Source of the DNA: Pyricularia pennisetigena
Lineage: Eukaryota; Ascomycota; Sordariomycetes; Magnaporthales; Pyriculariaceae
Assembly: GCF_004337985.1 (NCBI RefSeq)
Contig: NC_043743.1
Span: forward strand, 302,228 to 366,227
Direction: 5' to 3'
Length of the DNA stretch: 64,000 nt
Shown here: in pieces, positions 21,880 to 36,738 of the stretch
How positions within the stretch are numbered: position 1 is the first letter of the stretch
Layout of the letters: each line of letters begins with the position of its first letter
Program-made: the position numbers and the translations under genes
Notes under the pieces: model-generated
Databases searched by the model: none
Told to the model about the DNA's origin: nothing
Seen by the model: only the letters and a program-made list of their open reading frames with translations

Positions 21880-22979
21880 ATGACAGAATCAGCCGACGCA
21901 GACGCTGCCGCCGCCAGGGCATCAGAGCAGGCCCGCTTACGCAAGGAGCGTCGCGAGGCCAAGATCAAGGCCGGCGGCAGCGCGCGTCTGAACAGGATCA
22001 CCGGCCTCGGCGGTGGATTTCAGCGCGGTAAGTTGGAAATCCGTTCCTGCTCAGCTTCTGAGGAAGAGGAAAACAAAAAAAAGCTCAGCTGACTCTGGAA
22101 AATACAGACCCCATCCCGACAGCAACAGCGTCAGGAACAGACGCCACCACCGCCTCCCCCACGCCAGCAGCAGCAGCACCGACGGCAGACCACGCCGACC
22201 CGGACGAGGTCGACATATCCAGCCAGCACTTCCCTTCGCCTAGACGGCAGCAGCAACAACAACAGCCCTCTTCGGAAATGTCAGAAGCCCAGCTCCGCCA
22301 GCTGATGCTAGGCATGGACGTGGGGCGCGGCGACGGCTCCCCAGCGCCGCCGAACCCATTCGCCGCGAACCCCTTCCTCAACCCCGGCGTGGGCGGCGGC
22401 CAGCCAGGCGGTCCCGAAGACCCCATGCTCAGGATGCTCCAGCAGATGATGGGCGGGCAGATGCCCGGCAGCGCGGGCGCATTCCCCGGCATGCCGGGCG
22501 CCGCCCCACAGCAGCAGCAGCAACAACAACCACCACCACTGGACACCTACTCCGCCGCGTGGCGCATCCTGCACCTCGTCGTCGCGCTGGGGCTGGGCCT
22601 GTACATCGCGCTGACCGGCTCGTTCGTGGGGACGCTCGAGGCGCGGGACGCGGCACGCTTGGCGTCCGACGCCGGCATGTCGTCGGCGACGGACCTGGAC
22701 GGCCAGAGCAGGGACAGCCGGGCGCGCTTCTTTTACATGTTCGCCACGGCCGAGGCGGTGCTGCTGACGTCGCGCTTCTTCCTCGACCGGACCCGCGCCC
22801 TTCCCCCCGGCATCCTCTGGACCGTCGCCGGCTTCCTGCCCCCGGGCCTGAAGCGCTACCTCGAGACGGCGCTGCGGTACGGCCAGGTGTTCACGACGGT
22901 CAGGTCCGACCTGCTGGTGTGCGTCTTTGTGCTGGGGGTTTGTCACTGGTGGAGGACCCAAGGGGGCGTTGGTGTTTGA
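21880..22979 (+). CDS. GET2: GET complex subunit Get2 (tail-anchored protein insertion receptor)
   Basis: Two exons, 21880-22027 and 22108-22979, 339 residues. The intron is GTAAGT to ACAG and joins GLGGGFQR to DPIPTATA. The N-terminal basic stretch (RLRKERREAKIKAGG) is the Get3-binding region known for Get2/CAML. A Pro/Gln/Ala-rich linker with glutamine runs follows. Three C-terminal hydrophobic segments follow, near ILHLVVALGLGLYIALTG, FYMFATAEAVLLTSRFF and LLVCVFVLGVCHWW. The protein sits in the ER membrane and receives tail-anchored proteins from Get3. The sequence diverges strongly outside these parts, as usual for Get2. Confidence 0.88.
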
Positions 22980-23834
22980 TTCTGACAGGACAAAATTCAC
23001 ATGGTCGAGAGCGTTGTTTGAAGATGACAAAATGCAATACCAAACAAAAACCAACGAAACAAAATGACTGTTTTTTTATCTTTTTTGGGATCTTTATAGA
23101 CACTCGCTGGTTGCAGTAGTATTTTTAATGACGTGATTTGGGGGTTACTTTTGCTGTTTTGCTCCAAAAAAAAAAAAAAAAAACGGGAGACCTATGAGAT
23201 ACTATCAGTCGAGTAGTATCTGCAATGATCTTACATTAATATCCGCGCTGGATACGCACAAACCGACAGGGTTGGTTGGGCAGAGGCATGTTGCTTGCTC
23301 CATCTCCCAGGTACACACATCAAAGTCAGACTTGGGCCAATTGTGCAAATCCGTAGCGGAAAATATGGTGCAGCTGACACAAAGGTATGTTTGGCAACAC
23401 CACACATACTGCCAACATGACATATTACCATCGCTCAACCTGTACGTTAAAAACAAGGCACTTCACCTCAGTAACAAAGTCAAAAAGAAAAAAAAATTCA
23501 TTGAATGGTATAGCAAAATGTAGCAAAACCAGCAAAAGGCCCCAGTTATCCATAAGGGCAAATCAACAGCAAACACAATCTATCTTTGAACAGCTCCGGG
23601 GGCCATAGTAGATCCGTAAACCATCCCATCCTGACAATACTTTTCCTTTCTCGTTCTTTTTTTTTTTGACTTCATATGCAGACAGAAGGAGAGATAATAA
23701 ACAAGTCAACGCTTTGGGGCAGTTTTGATCAAAGCCCAAGGCCTTTCTATCGACCCCTTCATCCACCAAAATGCTGCGTCAACAACATATATGCGACTCG
23801 CTCACGCTTGGAAAATGCTCAGAAATTCCAGTGC
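22980..23834. other. Convergent 3' flanks of GET2 and homocitrate synthase
   Basis: No gene seen. Contains an A18 tract (23166-23183). Both flanking genes end towards this spacer. Confidence 0.55.
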
Positions 23835-25897
<2,063 letters not shown>

Positions 25898-28218
25898 TTT
25901 GTTGGTTTGGAGGTGTTCTGAGTAAAGCTGAATGGGAAGCTGGACAAAAGGGTCTGGTTTCTTTTTCGTCTTTTCTTTTGGCTTTGTAGTGAGTATTGCA
26001 ATTGAGGGGTCACACAACAGGACCACAAAGGTTAAGCACTATAATGAAACTCGTACAGACTACAAGAAGCCAGCTAAATATCGCAGGAATAAGATGACAG
26101 AAGCACAAGAAGAGTTTGTGGAGTGATGCGTAGGAGGTTATAGATTCAGACTCAGGACGACTGACCAAGATCCAAAGAAGTGGGGATTATGGATATGACT
26201 CTTTTGCCCTGCGTAGGCTGGTGTGAATCAACACAGTTCAATCGCCAGGGATTTTTACTTTTTTTTTCTCCTAGGACATAAAAAAAAAAAAAGAAAAAAA
26301 AAAAGTCCCAGGCGGAGGCAATGACACCCCAAATGCTAAAATCGGCAACTGAACCCTTGCAGAAGTCGTCAGAATGGAGCCAAAAGCGGGGTTGTGGGCA
26401 AATACTTGGCAAATCCCGTACGTACCTCCCGGTACTAGGTCAAAACCACAGGCCATAAACCGTCTGCGGACGAGCACATGAACCTACCTACAGTCTATTC
26501 GTAGGTACACTGTTGTAAATAGGTACAGTAGTAGCTGAGCTGGAGATGATTTGATTCGGCCATATGTCTACGTAGTAGTCCACGGTGATAGATACCCTCT
26601 TTTCCCCGGAGTCCCCAGTATCGGAGGTGACCCATGGGAGTTCAGCAAGCGTCACCGCTTTCGCACGATTGCCAGGTCTACGTCCTACCGCTTGCTCTAG
26701 CGACCTTTCATCCAACAAAGCCCACGTCTTAAAATCATCAACCAAAGGCTTGAGGAAAGCGGGAGCGGTCAAGGCGGGAGTGGTTGCAGCCGGCGCTGAT
26801 CTATTTCTCCAATTCTTTGCACTGCCAAGTATTACGGCACACACCAGAAGAGATGCAACATAAAGGCGAAGGAGAAAAAAAAAAAAAAAAAAAACATTCG
26901 AGCCTCATCAAATAATATCTTCATAGATCTAGGCCCCTTGAGACCGTCCCGTCCTCGTAGGGTTGGCTGGTCAATCGATCACGGCTTGCACGGAACAGAT
27001 AGGTACCTACAGCCGGTCGCTTGGAAGCTAGTTGCTACCCCTCAATTAAATTTAACCGCGGGGAACCCCAAGCATGCGGAAGGAGAGCACGCGAACATGA
27101 ACGTCTTTGTACTGTAGAACAGTGATCTTCTCACTTTGAAGAAACGACAAACACGATTGAGATAGATCGATCCCCTTCGTGAATAATTTATCCGTACTCA
27201 AAGTCTCGTCTGATCTCAAGGCTAACCGAACGTGATGCATCTACAGAGGCACCTTACTCAGGTACATGCGTTTTCATTAGATGACGCTATGTACTGCATA
27301 GCACTGTGAGTAGTACTCGGGGGGTTTTTTTTCTGCAGCGACGTCGGAGGCTGGGGCAAGAAAAAATCCACAGAGAGGCGAAAAGTTTGTAGAAAATGCC
27401 CACTGGCTTTGCTTTCGAGGCCTTGTTATTGGTTTGCCCCAGCCCCCCAAAAAAAATCCACCCCTCTTTTTTTTGCCCAGTATTAGCGCAGCACACCAAA
27501 GGCGCAGAAGACTTTTAGCGTGGGAGGAGTGCGCCCCGACTCCCGGTTGCCGAAACTGGCGAACTCACTGACTTTGCTGTGATGCGTCAGACCCAGGCAG
27601 GTACCGTACGACAAAAGGACCGCGACGTCTTGTCTTTTTGGAGCTAAGAGCTGTGATGTCTAGCAACTAGACCAGTGCTAGTCTTATCTGATATCTTTGG
27701 AAACTTGTGTTCAGACTGCGCATCAACACAAGATTGTTGTTTCCAGGTTCAAAGACACAAAATGCAAATTGCAACTCACTCTCCTTGGCATAAAGGGCAA
27801 GTGTAGTGTTTGTACGAAGCACGTACTCTCCTGTTTTATACGCAGCTCTAACTGACGCCTAAATGCAACCTGTTAATTGGCCAGATCCTAGCACGGTTCT
27901 CGCCATTCGCGCCTTACTCAGGGGGATGCGTCTATGACAATTGACAATCGTTCTTCTCGCAATGTGGGCTTTTAGAACCGGGGTAGCTGAGGTGGATAAT
28001 ATATAGGCTAGATATGGAGGACTGCTAGGTCAACTACCTCATCGTCATATCACCTCTGAGCACCTGTCACTATTCAGCATGATTTCTCAACTTTTCCCCC
28101 TTCTTGTTCTTTTGCACTTCTATCGCCAATGCATGATAATACAACATTCCCGGGCCCTCGACAGATCGGCCCGAGACAAGAATAGTCTGCCATCTCGACA
28201 GTGACCCGCTAGTCCAGA
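25898..28218. other. Long gene-poor spacer
   Basis: About 2.3 kb without a confident gene. It includes the leader of homocitrate synthase, an A20 tract and a possible broken ORF (26488-26897, listed separately). From about 27000 to 28200 nothing recognisable is seen on either strand. Confidence 0.5.
26488..26897 (-). pseudogene. Possible ORF put out of frame by a homopolymer
   Basis: A frame of 118 codons reads from 26844 to a stop at 26488 with no ATG of its own; the frame stays open upstream to a T20 run (A20 at 26875-26894 on the plus strand). An ATG lies immediately before the run (26897) but is in another frame with 20 T. The region after the run is hydrophobic (LRLYVASLLVCAVILG), then charged. 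No family is recognised. It may be a decayed gene, an assembly length error or chance. Confidence 0.2.
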
Positions 28219-29881
28219 CTAGGCCTTCAACACCGACCCCAGCACGTTCCCCAGCACGCCCCTCACCCTGGGCTGATTCTCCATCACGCAGGTGAAAGCA
28301 ACGGCCGTGCTGATGGCAAATACCAGGTTCTCTCTCCACTGCTTGTTCATCCCGTATTTGCGCGGCAGGAACGTCGCAAGCGCCCTCGGAGCCACGAATA
28401 GCGCCATGTCCTTTCTGCGCCCCGGGTGCTCGAGCAGGATGCTCCAGCCACACAGTACGCAGCCGGTCCCGACACAGATCCCGCTGTCGATGCGCTGCCG
28501 GGCGGCCTTGTCCTTACCCACGATCAGCGGGCCCACCCTGGACCGTGCCAGGCACACGCCGTAGTAGAACAAGGCGATGAAGGCGCCCAGGAATGCCGAT
28601 GACCGCGAGGCCGAGACGAGCGCCCGCTTGAGGCTCTTGAAGGAAGGATTGCGCGCCACGATCAGGAGATTCAACGGCAGGTACGTGGCGAGTGACCAGC
28701 GCCATGAGTGGTAAAAGCGACTGAGGGCGTGATGTTCGCACGACGGCCCAACGCCCATGTGAACGACCTCGCACGGGAACGGAACCGACACCGCCGGATC
28801 GCCCCAGGCCATCGGCCACTTGTAATCGGCGCACATGCTCTGGATCAATGGTGCCTGGCCGTTGTCCTTGCCATACTGCATCTCGCCCTTGTGAAAGCGT
28901 CGGAGAGCCTCAATTAGGCGCACGTCAACGGCCGCCGCGGCACCAATCCATTTGTTGTAGCCTGGTGGGAGGAGTGTGGGCGTATAGAACCAAGCCCACA
29001 TGATGGCCGTGCAGGAGAGCGCAAAGAGGGCTGGGTCAGCCGACTTTTGGATTATTTTCTCCGTCTTCAGTGGCATCCCTCTACGTTAGCGACAATCCGT
29101 GATGAACAGTAAGTGCGTTTAAGAGGAACATTGTTCACCTTGGTCCATTTGCCCGCAGCCATGCGCCGCTCTCTCCTTTGAGCCCATAGCTCGCCAACTA
29201 TTACGTCAATTGCTCTTGTCACGGCAAAAAGAGTCAAGTCCAGAGTACGACCAGCCCATTTTATGGTCCTTTGCCTACTGTTGGATGAATTGTCATCTGA
29301 CGGCTCTTCGATAATATCAGTGAAGAGAGGACTTGGCTTTGACTGCAGGAGACTTAAACTGCACCAAGCCGCGACGAAGGTAGCCAGCCATCTTGACAAG
29401 CGGAGCTTTGCAGGCTCGTCCAGAGCGCGTAATACCCGTTCTATCACCCGTTTCAAAGGTACCTAAATCCTTGGGGGGGAAATGTTGTATATCAATTAGC
29501 ATAAAATCATTACTTTCGTATCATCCGATACATCACGAACTAGTCACGTGCCTGTAGCAAGGTACTGCCTCCGACCAGTGCCGCGCAAAAGACTGGAAAG
29601 CGTTGCGGATCGAACCCGGTGCGGAGGATGTGGAAAAGAGCCGGAAAGAAAGGCTGGAGCGGCTGGCGAGCGGCGGTGTTCTCCGGGCGCTTGTAACGAC
29701 GGCTGAGGCGCTGCAGCAGGAGCGTGAGAACGCGGGGCGCTACGCTCGATCCGTACCCGAGTAAGAATGCGCGGACGAGTGGGCGGAGCTGAGGCGGTAT
29801 GGCATGGTCCCATTTAGGATGTTTTGCTGCTGCTGCCGCTACCGCGGGAATGCGGCGGCCAGAAGATGTGTTCTGCGCCAT
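28219..29881 (-). CDS. TMEM135-like integral membrane protein
   Basis: Three exons on the reverse strand: 29881-29552, 29462-29139 and 29064-28219, 499 residues. The start codon has context ACCACCATGG. The first intron appears to use a GC donor (CAG then GCACGT) and TTTAG acceptor, joining VGGSTLLQ to VPLKRVIER. The second is GTGAAC to GAAG, with a CTAAC branch sequence. Several hydrophobic segments, the AALVGGSTLLQ block and the paired Cys region (CEVVHMGVGPSCEHHAL) resemble fungal TMEM135 N-terminal-domain proteins. In animals TMEM135 is linked to peroxisomes and mitochondrial fission; the role in fungi is unclear. Family assignment is moderate, function only inferred. Confidence 0.75.
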
Positions 29882-32572
29882 GGTGGTATTGATTGATTTT
29901 ACTGGCACATTGAGTAGCGCAAGGGTTTGGCACCTAATAGTGCATTCGCATTACAGGCAAGAAATCCAAATAGATGAAAGCAGCAAAAACAAAACAAAAA
30001 CCGCTATAGTACTGGGCAAGTAAGTTGCTTGGAGCAAAAGTGGTCGATGAGGTTTCAATCATGGATTTTTGCTTTTTCTTTTGACGTGTTTTCACCACTC
30101 ATTCCACGTGCGAATAAACAGACGTGTCGTCCAGTCTGATAACGCAACCGGAATGTACAGGATGATGGCCTGGGAAGGGGGGGCTGTGGGAGGCTAGCCC
30201 AGCTCAGCTTATGCGTCGCTTCCTTGCAAGCGCCTTACCTCGGCTCCTCAGCTTGTTGCGTTGTCTTTGAACCAGAAAATAAACAGGGCAAGAGTAGACG
30301 ATAAATGGACCAATCAAGGGAAGATATCTGGTTTAAAGGCCAAGATCCAAGAATGAAAAATAAAAAGAAGATTAATAAACCAGGAGTCAAGAAAAAGGAG
30401 AGAAAAAAATTAACCCTTCAATTTGTCAAAGTGCATGCGGTCTACTTGCGCCTTGGCCTGGATTGCCTGGATCTAAACCGAATCGCGCGTGGTACGAACG
30501 TCCGTGCTGGGCTTGGGACAAGCTCCCTGCACATCAATACACCGTTGCGACACTGACCTGTCGAATATGGTCGGTCGAGCCGATATGGGGTTCGGGTTGT
30601 GCTTGTATTAAGGATTGAACGTCAAAAATGGATTCAATGCGCGGGAGATCTGGGGAGGAGATGAATTTGATTGATTGGTGCAAGGTGAGGTGTGACCTTG
30701 ACCGCGTGGATAGATCAAATCTCCGAGGAATATGCACTGCTGACAAGACATGGGGATGTATCTTTTAAAGTGTTGTTCTTGGTCATTTACAAGAGGAAAA
30801 CAATAAAAAAAAAAATCGAGAAAATTATGGCGGACTCTACAATTCCAGTCACTCACTATCAGCCACCAAGCCCACCGCTCCCTCACTGGAACGCTAGAAA
30901 ACACTAGTTGTAACTGGTATGTAGCAAAATAACTTTAGGCAGGCAATGTCCGTGGTTTTCTGCAGCCATGTATGACCTCGGCGGATGTCATGCATTCAGA
31001 AATGCAAGATTTCAGGGTGAGGGAGGGAACCAAGAGAAGGGGAGAAAAGAGAAAAAATAAATAAATAAACAAATAAGGGAAACGCAAGGCAACCTCGATC
31101 ACATACAGTAGCTCGTCCATTCGGGCAGCATTCTGCAGAATCTTTTTATTTCGACTTGCACTTTGCTTCAAGTCGCATCCAGTCGCGTTACAAAGCTTCT
31201 AGAAACGGGCCATCTAATCCATCTAATAATCTGCGTTTTGTGTGGATGGACTTGAGCTCGCGCAACAATCAGATCAGGGAAGGAACCTTGAACGAACAAG
31301 GGCATTGTCTGAAGCATGTGATTGTGAGCTTGAATTACCACAGTATTGATGGGGCTCGTGGTACGTACCTCCTTTGCCTGCCCGCTCGCAACCTGACTTG
31401 TCCGCTCCTGGTAAGTGCATGTGTTTCTTTCCCCCCGTTAGTTGAGTACCTACTATGGTACAGCCATAGTACAGTTGAGTAGTACCCCACAGTTTCGGCT
31501 CGGCTGCGGGGGCAGCGGGACACGCTAAAGTAAGGTAAGTACCTAGACTGGCCTAGCGAAGCTCGTTGGGGGTCTGGTCCTAATCAGAACTAACCCAGGC
31601 GGTGTCCAAGGCTCGGCCACCCAACGTGCTTCCCTTCCATTCAAGACTGAACTCCGTCCGACTGTCAAGCTTTCTGCTGCTCATTGACGCACTCAACGAC
31701 GACGGCGAGAAGCGTTGCTTGTCTGGCCTTTTGCGCGCCAGGAACCGAAATAAGTTTTGCGATCCCCCAAGAAACGGAACCGACACAAGCGCGTCCGCCC
31801 CGGCCGAAGCTTGATCCAATCCTCTTCTCTTCAGCTCAGCTTGCATCCGAGTCGCGTTCCCTTCGAGCTCAGCATCATCCACGCTCCACGGAAAGAGCAT
31901 TGTTCGCATATTTTTGGAGGGTCTTAAACCTCAGACGCACATTCACCTGCCTGCCGCATCCTGCGTTCCTCAGGAGACCACGAACTTTCAAACTGAGATA
32001 CGAGTCGAAATCCTAAACCCAAAGCGAATCGGTAAAGAGGCCAAGATATAGCTTGCGCATGTCGCAGGTAGTGCTCGTTGATCAAAAGACCTGGAGCTTT
32101 TAAACATTGAAGACCGTGGCAATATACTTCCGGGCTCTTCAACTCTGAATATCGTCAACGGAGTCGCCCCCAGGTTGCCTCCGCGCCCATATTTAGTGTG
32201 CGCTCTTCAGCTGCGCGCTCTTGGGCGGGCAGTGGATACGGTGTTTTTTTTTTTTTGGGAGTTTTTACCTCCGGTGTCTGCTCAACCTGGGCATACAAAT
32301 ACCTCTTGGACGGGCTTGCGGTTTTGTTGGGAAACGAAGTCGGGCGCCGTAACTGTGAATCTGCAGTCAAAAGCGAGGTCTTTGCAGAATAGTGCATATT
32401 AATACGCACACCAAGTTGGATTATCGCGGGCTAGTGCCCTTGACAGAGTTTGCAAGTCTACCAGGCCATGGGATTCTTGATTGAGGACAGGTAGCCCTCG
32501 CCCTGTCTGGTCACCACGAGCTTTCCTACAAATACCCATCTACCTGCCTTGATCCTTCCGTCTACCACACCT
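29882..32572. other. Gene-poor spacer and long bHLH upstream region
   Basis: About 2.7 kb with no confident gene. A 109-codon reverse frame (31909-31580) starts with ATG but resembles no family and lies across a pyrimidine-rich stretch that reads forward as leader of the bHLH gene. Nothing else is supported. Confidence 0.5.
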
Positions 32573-34939
32573 ATGTTGGCATTGCAAAGACTCGATTCCA
32601 GGATGCCGCAGCCGCAGCCGCCACTACCGGACGAGGACCCTGGCCTTATCTTTGGTTGTAAGCCAAACCTCAGAACTCCCGTTTTTACATGGGTTTTTCT
32701 TTTTTTTTTTTTTTTTTGGTTCTGGGCATGACATTCTGACTACGGTGTATCAATAGGGCAAATAGGGGTCAATGTGGACGAGATTTTCGGCTTCGAAAGG
32801 GAGCCTCTCCCCCAATTAACGCCACCAGATAATCCGCAAGGGCCCCCGATTCTTGATACGGGAGAAACTGACACGCTAGATGCCTTCTTTGATCACATAC
32901 ATAACAACACGGAGCCGCCACCCAACTATGGAGAGGGTTTGGCTCAGTTGCAAGACGACTGGTTCAGTGACATAGGTCCGGTGCCTGTGCTGGTGGGCAC
33001 CTCTACCACACTGGGACCGCAGACGGACCCAACCCTCAGTTCTCCGGCGAACTTGGAGATGCCTCAAATGACATTTCCAAATGTTGGGCCAATGGTCAAC
33101 GGGGCTTCTCAACCCGCGAGCTTCACACCTGTGCCGCAGGCCTCGAACCAGCACCAAAACCAACGCCGCCATCACCATCACCATCATCATCACCGACAGT
33201 CACTTCCCGGCTCTGCACCTCCGCCAGTGCCTTCGCCTATCCAGATCCCATTGCATCAGCCGCATTCTGAGCAGGAGATTGCCGCGGCTACTGCATTACA
33301 AAACACTGCATTGTTTCAAAACCGAACTGGCCGGCCGGACTACTCATCCTACACGGGAAATCAAGCACCAAATGGTGCAGTTTTTGGGCAAAGACACCAG
33401 TCCCAGCTTGCTGGGCAAAGCCATCATTCACCCGTGTTTTCGCCAATCGATAATGCCGCAAGTCAACCCTTTGGCTTCACAATCACACCGAATCAACATG
33501 CTTCGCATGCGCAGGAGCAACCTCAAGTTCCGGCGAATGCATTCCAACCCCGCGTGTACATGAACGGCCAGGCACATGTTCAGCCTCAGCCGCAGCGACA
33601 GCCCGCCCCGGCATCATCGTCTAGTACTGCGCCCACCATGTTTGATAATCTACGCAATCCTCAATACGGCTCTGATCCCAACTTCAGTAGACCTCACGGC
33701 TACGTCCCGCAGACGACCCAGGAAGATAGTGCGCAGATTGAGCAAGAGCGCCTCAAATACGTGGGCTGTCTGGAGCCAGTCGCACCCAGCAGTAACGAGA
33801 CCACAGGGCCGACGACGCCAATATCCCCCGCTCGCAGGCTCACCAATCTGGACAAGATGATTAGCGAATACGACAATGCCAATGACCATGCCAATGCAGC
33901 GAGCATCGTGAAGCTTGAGTCGGATGAAGGCGCCGAGCAGAAGCAGGCCAGTGTTGAAGGAGATGACGACGAATCACTGCCGTTTAATTCCAAGGGTAAG
34001 GGAAAGGCCAAACCCAATGCCCGGCCTCGCCCCCAGAAGAAGCTCAAGACCATACCAGCAACCGCCAGGAAGAGCCCCTCAAGCGAGCTTGCGGCAGATA
34101 CCTCAGCGCCAGGGCCAAGCCCTCTGAATTCAGGCGATGTCGAGGATGATGCCGACGCCGTCGGAAAGCCCTCGTCTGGAAAGCGGCGCAAGTCATCAAC
34201 GGCGCCGCAGAAACAGCCTCGTGTGAATTTGACATCAGAGCAGAAGCGACTGAATCACATTAATTCGGAGAAAAGACGACGCGGCAACATCAAGGACCAG
34301 CTCCAGGATTTGCAGTCCGAAATCGACCCCATAAGGGACCAGAAAATGAGCAAGGGCGTGGTTGCCGAGAAGACATTCGAGTTTATCGAGGCTCTCTTGC
34401 GCGATAACCAGTATTTGTTGGAACTAAGTCTTCAGCATGGCTGGTCGGAAGACGCTCTCATCGATGGGCAGAGTCAACAGCACAATGGTGCTAGTCAAAG
34501 TTCGGGACCTTCTACAGGCAATGGGTACACCAACAACCAGCCGATTCTATCGACACCCGACCAGACCTTTGGTATGTCCTCCCTGCAGAACGGACACGGC
34601 GACCATCATCTTCACAACGGCGCCCAGTCGGTCCAGCCAAACGGGATACATCAGCCATCTATGGGGGCCTCGGCACCTCACCTCAATGGCATCAGAACCC
34701 ATGTTGCTTCTGCTGCCAGAAATGGTGGAAACGCCCTAGTTTCCCAGCCGAACGCCGGATACGACAGCTACACCGCAGCGCCACAAGACAGTGGTGCCGG
34801 CAACTCTGCTCACGTCCACAACCCTCAAATGTTCCACAGCCCGACCATGTTTGGCCAGTGGAATGGCAATGGCGCTGGAACCGGCGCTCAAATATCCGCA
34901 TCTCAAATGCCCACCTCTCCGCATGGTCTATATGGGTAG
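32573..34939 (+). CDS. Basic helix-loop-helix transcription factor
   Basis: Two exons, 32573-32657 and 32757-34939, up to 755 residues. A second in-frame ATG at 32603 is an equally good start (745 residues). The intron is GTAAGC to ATAG and joins PGLIFG to WQIGVNVDEIFGF. The body is Gln/Asn/Pro-rich and low in complexity, with an eight-His run near residue 168. The bHLH lies at about 520-585: a basic region (QKRLNHINSEKRRRGNIKDQ) with the E-box-binding H, E and R pattern, then the two helices (EKTFEFIEALLRDNQYLLEL). The long Gln-rich flanks look like activation regions. Target genes cannot be told from sequence. Confidence 0.88.
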
Positions 34940-36036
34940 GCCCCGATGTGACAGACGGATAAGGATAGGGATATACAAATGCGATGTTGATCTGTTGCTT
35001 TTCTTTTCTTTGCTTTTTCTTCTACATTGGTTGTAAAGAACGCATACGCTCACGCGCACACACACGCACGCACGCACATATTGGCACTTCGGAAGGGCTA
35101 TTCTCAGCTATGCCCACTGGCTGCATATCACCAGCAATTCCGAATGTTGCACTGCACAAGATGGGAAGAAGAGACCTCACGAGCCATATATACCCTTTCT
35201 TTGTTGACTGTGGGGCTCACTTTGAGGTGGTTACACATATACCCTGGGGCTGCATTCTGTTTTTTCTCTTCTTTTTCTACTTTGTCTAGGTTGACGAGGA
35301 GGTTTATTTTAGCTTTTATTCATCATTCTTGGGAAAGGGAGGGAAATCTCGGCGCAAACAGGAGTCAGATTGGGGGCTTATTCGAAATGGAACAGCTGTT
35401 ATGGGATGGGATTGGTGTTAGGACTTTTTGCTAAGGCGCGGGATGGGCCCTGGGTTTGGTGTTTTGAAATCATCTGCTTTTTCCTCTCTTTCTGTGCTCT
35501 TTTTTTTTTGTTGAAGCCCCATGACCAGAGATGGGCAGTTGTTTGTCGTCTTTGGGGGGGTTCAGGAGCAATTGTTTAGTCTTTTATAATCTCCCTCTGC
35601 CATGGCTCGACAACGTCTCCATTTTCTTTTTCCCCCTTTATGACGACGTTATGGTTTACAAAAAGTGTACTTGTTTGTGTTCTTTTCTTTCGCCGTTCAC
35701 CTTTCTTTGGTCAGCGGGGTCCTACTTACCCATCATCACTATTCTAATACAGACATGACCCGTCTGCAGAAGGAGAGGAGAGAACTGGGGAAGCAAGGTT
35801 TTGGGGGGGATGAATGGTCAAGCGGCGGTCGGACTCCCTTCACGAGGTGTACTGTTGAGTCACATTGGAGGGGGGTTGAGCACACGGATAGCCTTTTGAG
35901 TCTGGATTTGTTTTCACGTCGGCAAGAGGTTGGTTGGTCGAGATGCTTGGCCAATGTGTCTGCGTTTCCGCCCCCACGCTTTAGGGAATTTGTGTAGACG
36001 AGAGAATTGATGATTAATATTGTTACATGCCGGGTG

Positions 36037-36058
36037 TTTTTTTTTTTTTTTTTTTTTT
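36037..36058. repeat. Poly-T tract, 22 bases
   Basis: T22 run in the spacer between the bHLH gene and the polymerase iota gene. Confidence 0.95.
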
Positions 36059-36722
36059 GCGTGATGTCTTGGCTGCCGCCTCTTTCAGGGCGCCTGGTGG
36101 TAAGACGGAGCTGAACGGGCTACTAATAACTGCCTCGGATGAAATATTGCTTCCTTGGCCCTCTAGGTTCTGGCCTGAACACTCCGATGGGGGAGGGTTG
36201 TTTTGCTGGGCGTAGATTGTTGGGGAGAAGGGCTCGGTCCCCTTTCTCCTTTTCTGTGCTGTCGGACCTCTCTGTTGAACAAATGAGGTCTACTTTGTGT
36301 ATATGTATAGAGTTCAGAACCAACTCCCCCCGCGCCTACGTCACGACGCGAAAACGGAGTTCAACTGTTTTGGTTCGTTTTCGTATTCTTTGACACGTGC
36401 CGGCACGGAAAAGGATGAATAAGAAAAAAAAAAAAAAAAGAAAAGAGATGAGGGGAGTGTGGGAAAAGAATGCCCCAAATACGGAAAGAATATTTAGGTT
36501 TTGGCTTCTGGAATATGGTCTGATATATGCTTTTCTTTGGTGGTTATGTTGTTCACCCTCGTTTCTCTTTTCTGGTGGCTTTGTCGTGGTTCAATGCGGT
36601 TTTCTAGAGTCCTGTTGGGAAAAGCAAATACCCAAACCCCGGGGCTACGTGTAGTCTTTTAAGAGCAAGACGTCACGGAACGGAAAAGGAATCGTTCCAA
36701 TTCTGCGTTTGAGGGTTTTTTT

Positions 36723-36738
36723 CCCCCCCCCCCCCCCC
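36723..36738. repeat. Poly-C tract, 16 bases
   Basis: C16 run directly after a T5 run. G/C homopolymers this long are rare here; a shorter C9 run occurs at about 41149-41157. Confidence 0.9.

Noticed and set aside
29607..29625. Perfect tRNA B-box GGTTCGATCC on the reverse strand
   Set aside because: It lies inside the TMEM135-like coding exon and codes conserved-looking sequence; no A box upstream.
31580..31909. 109-codon reverse ORF beginning with ATG
   Set aside because: Lies across a pyrimidine-rich stretch that looks like the leader of the bHLH gene, and no homolog is recognised. It cannot be excluded without RNA data.
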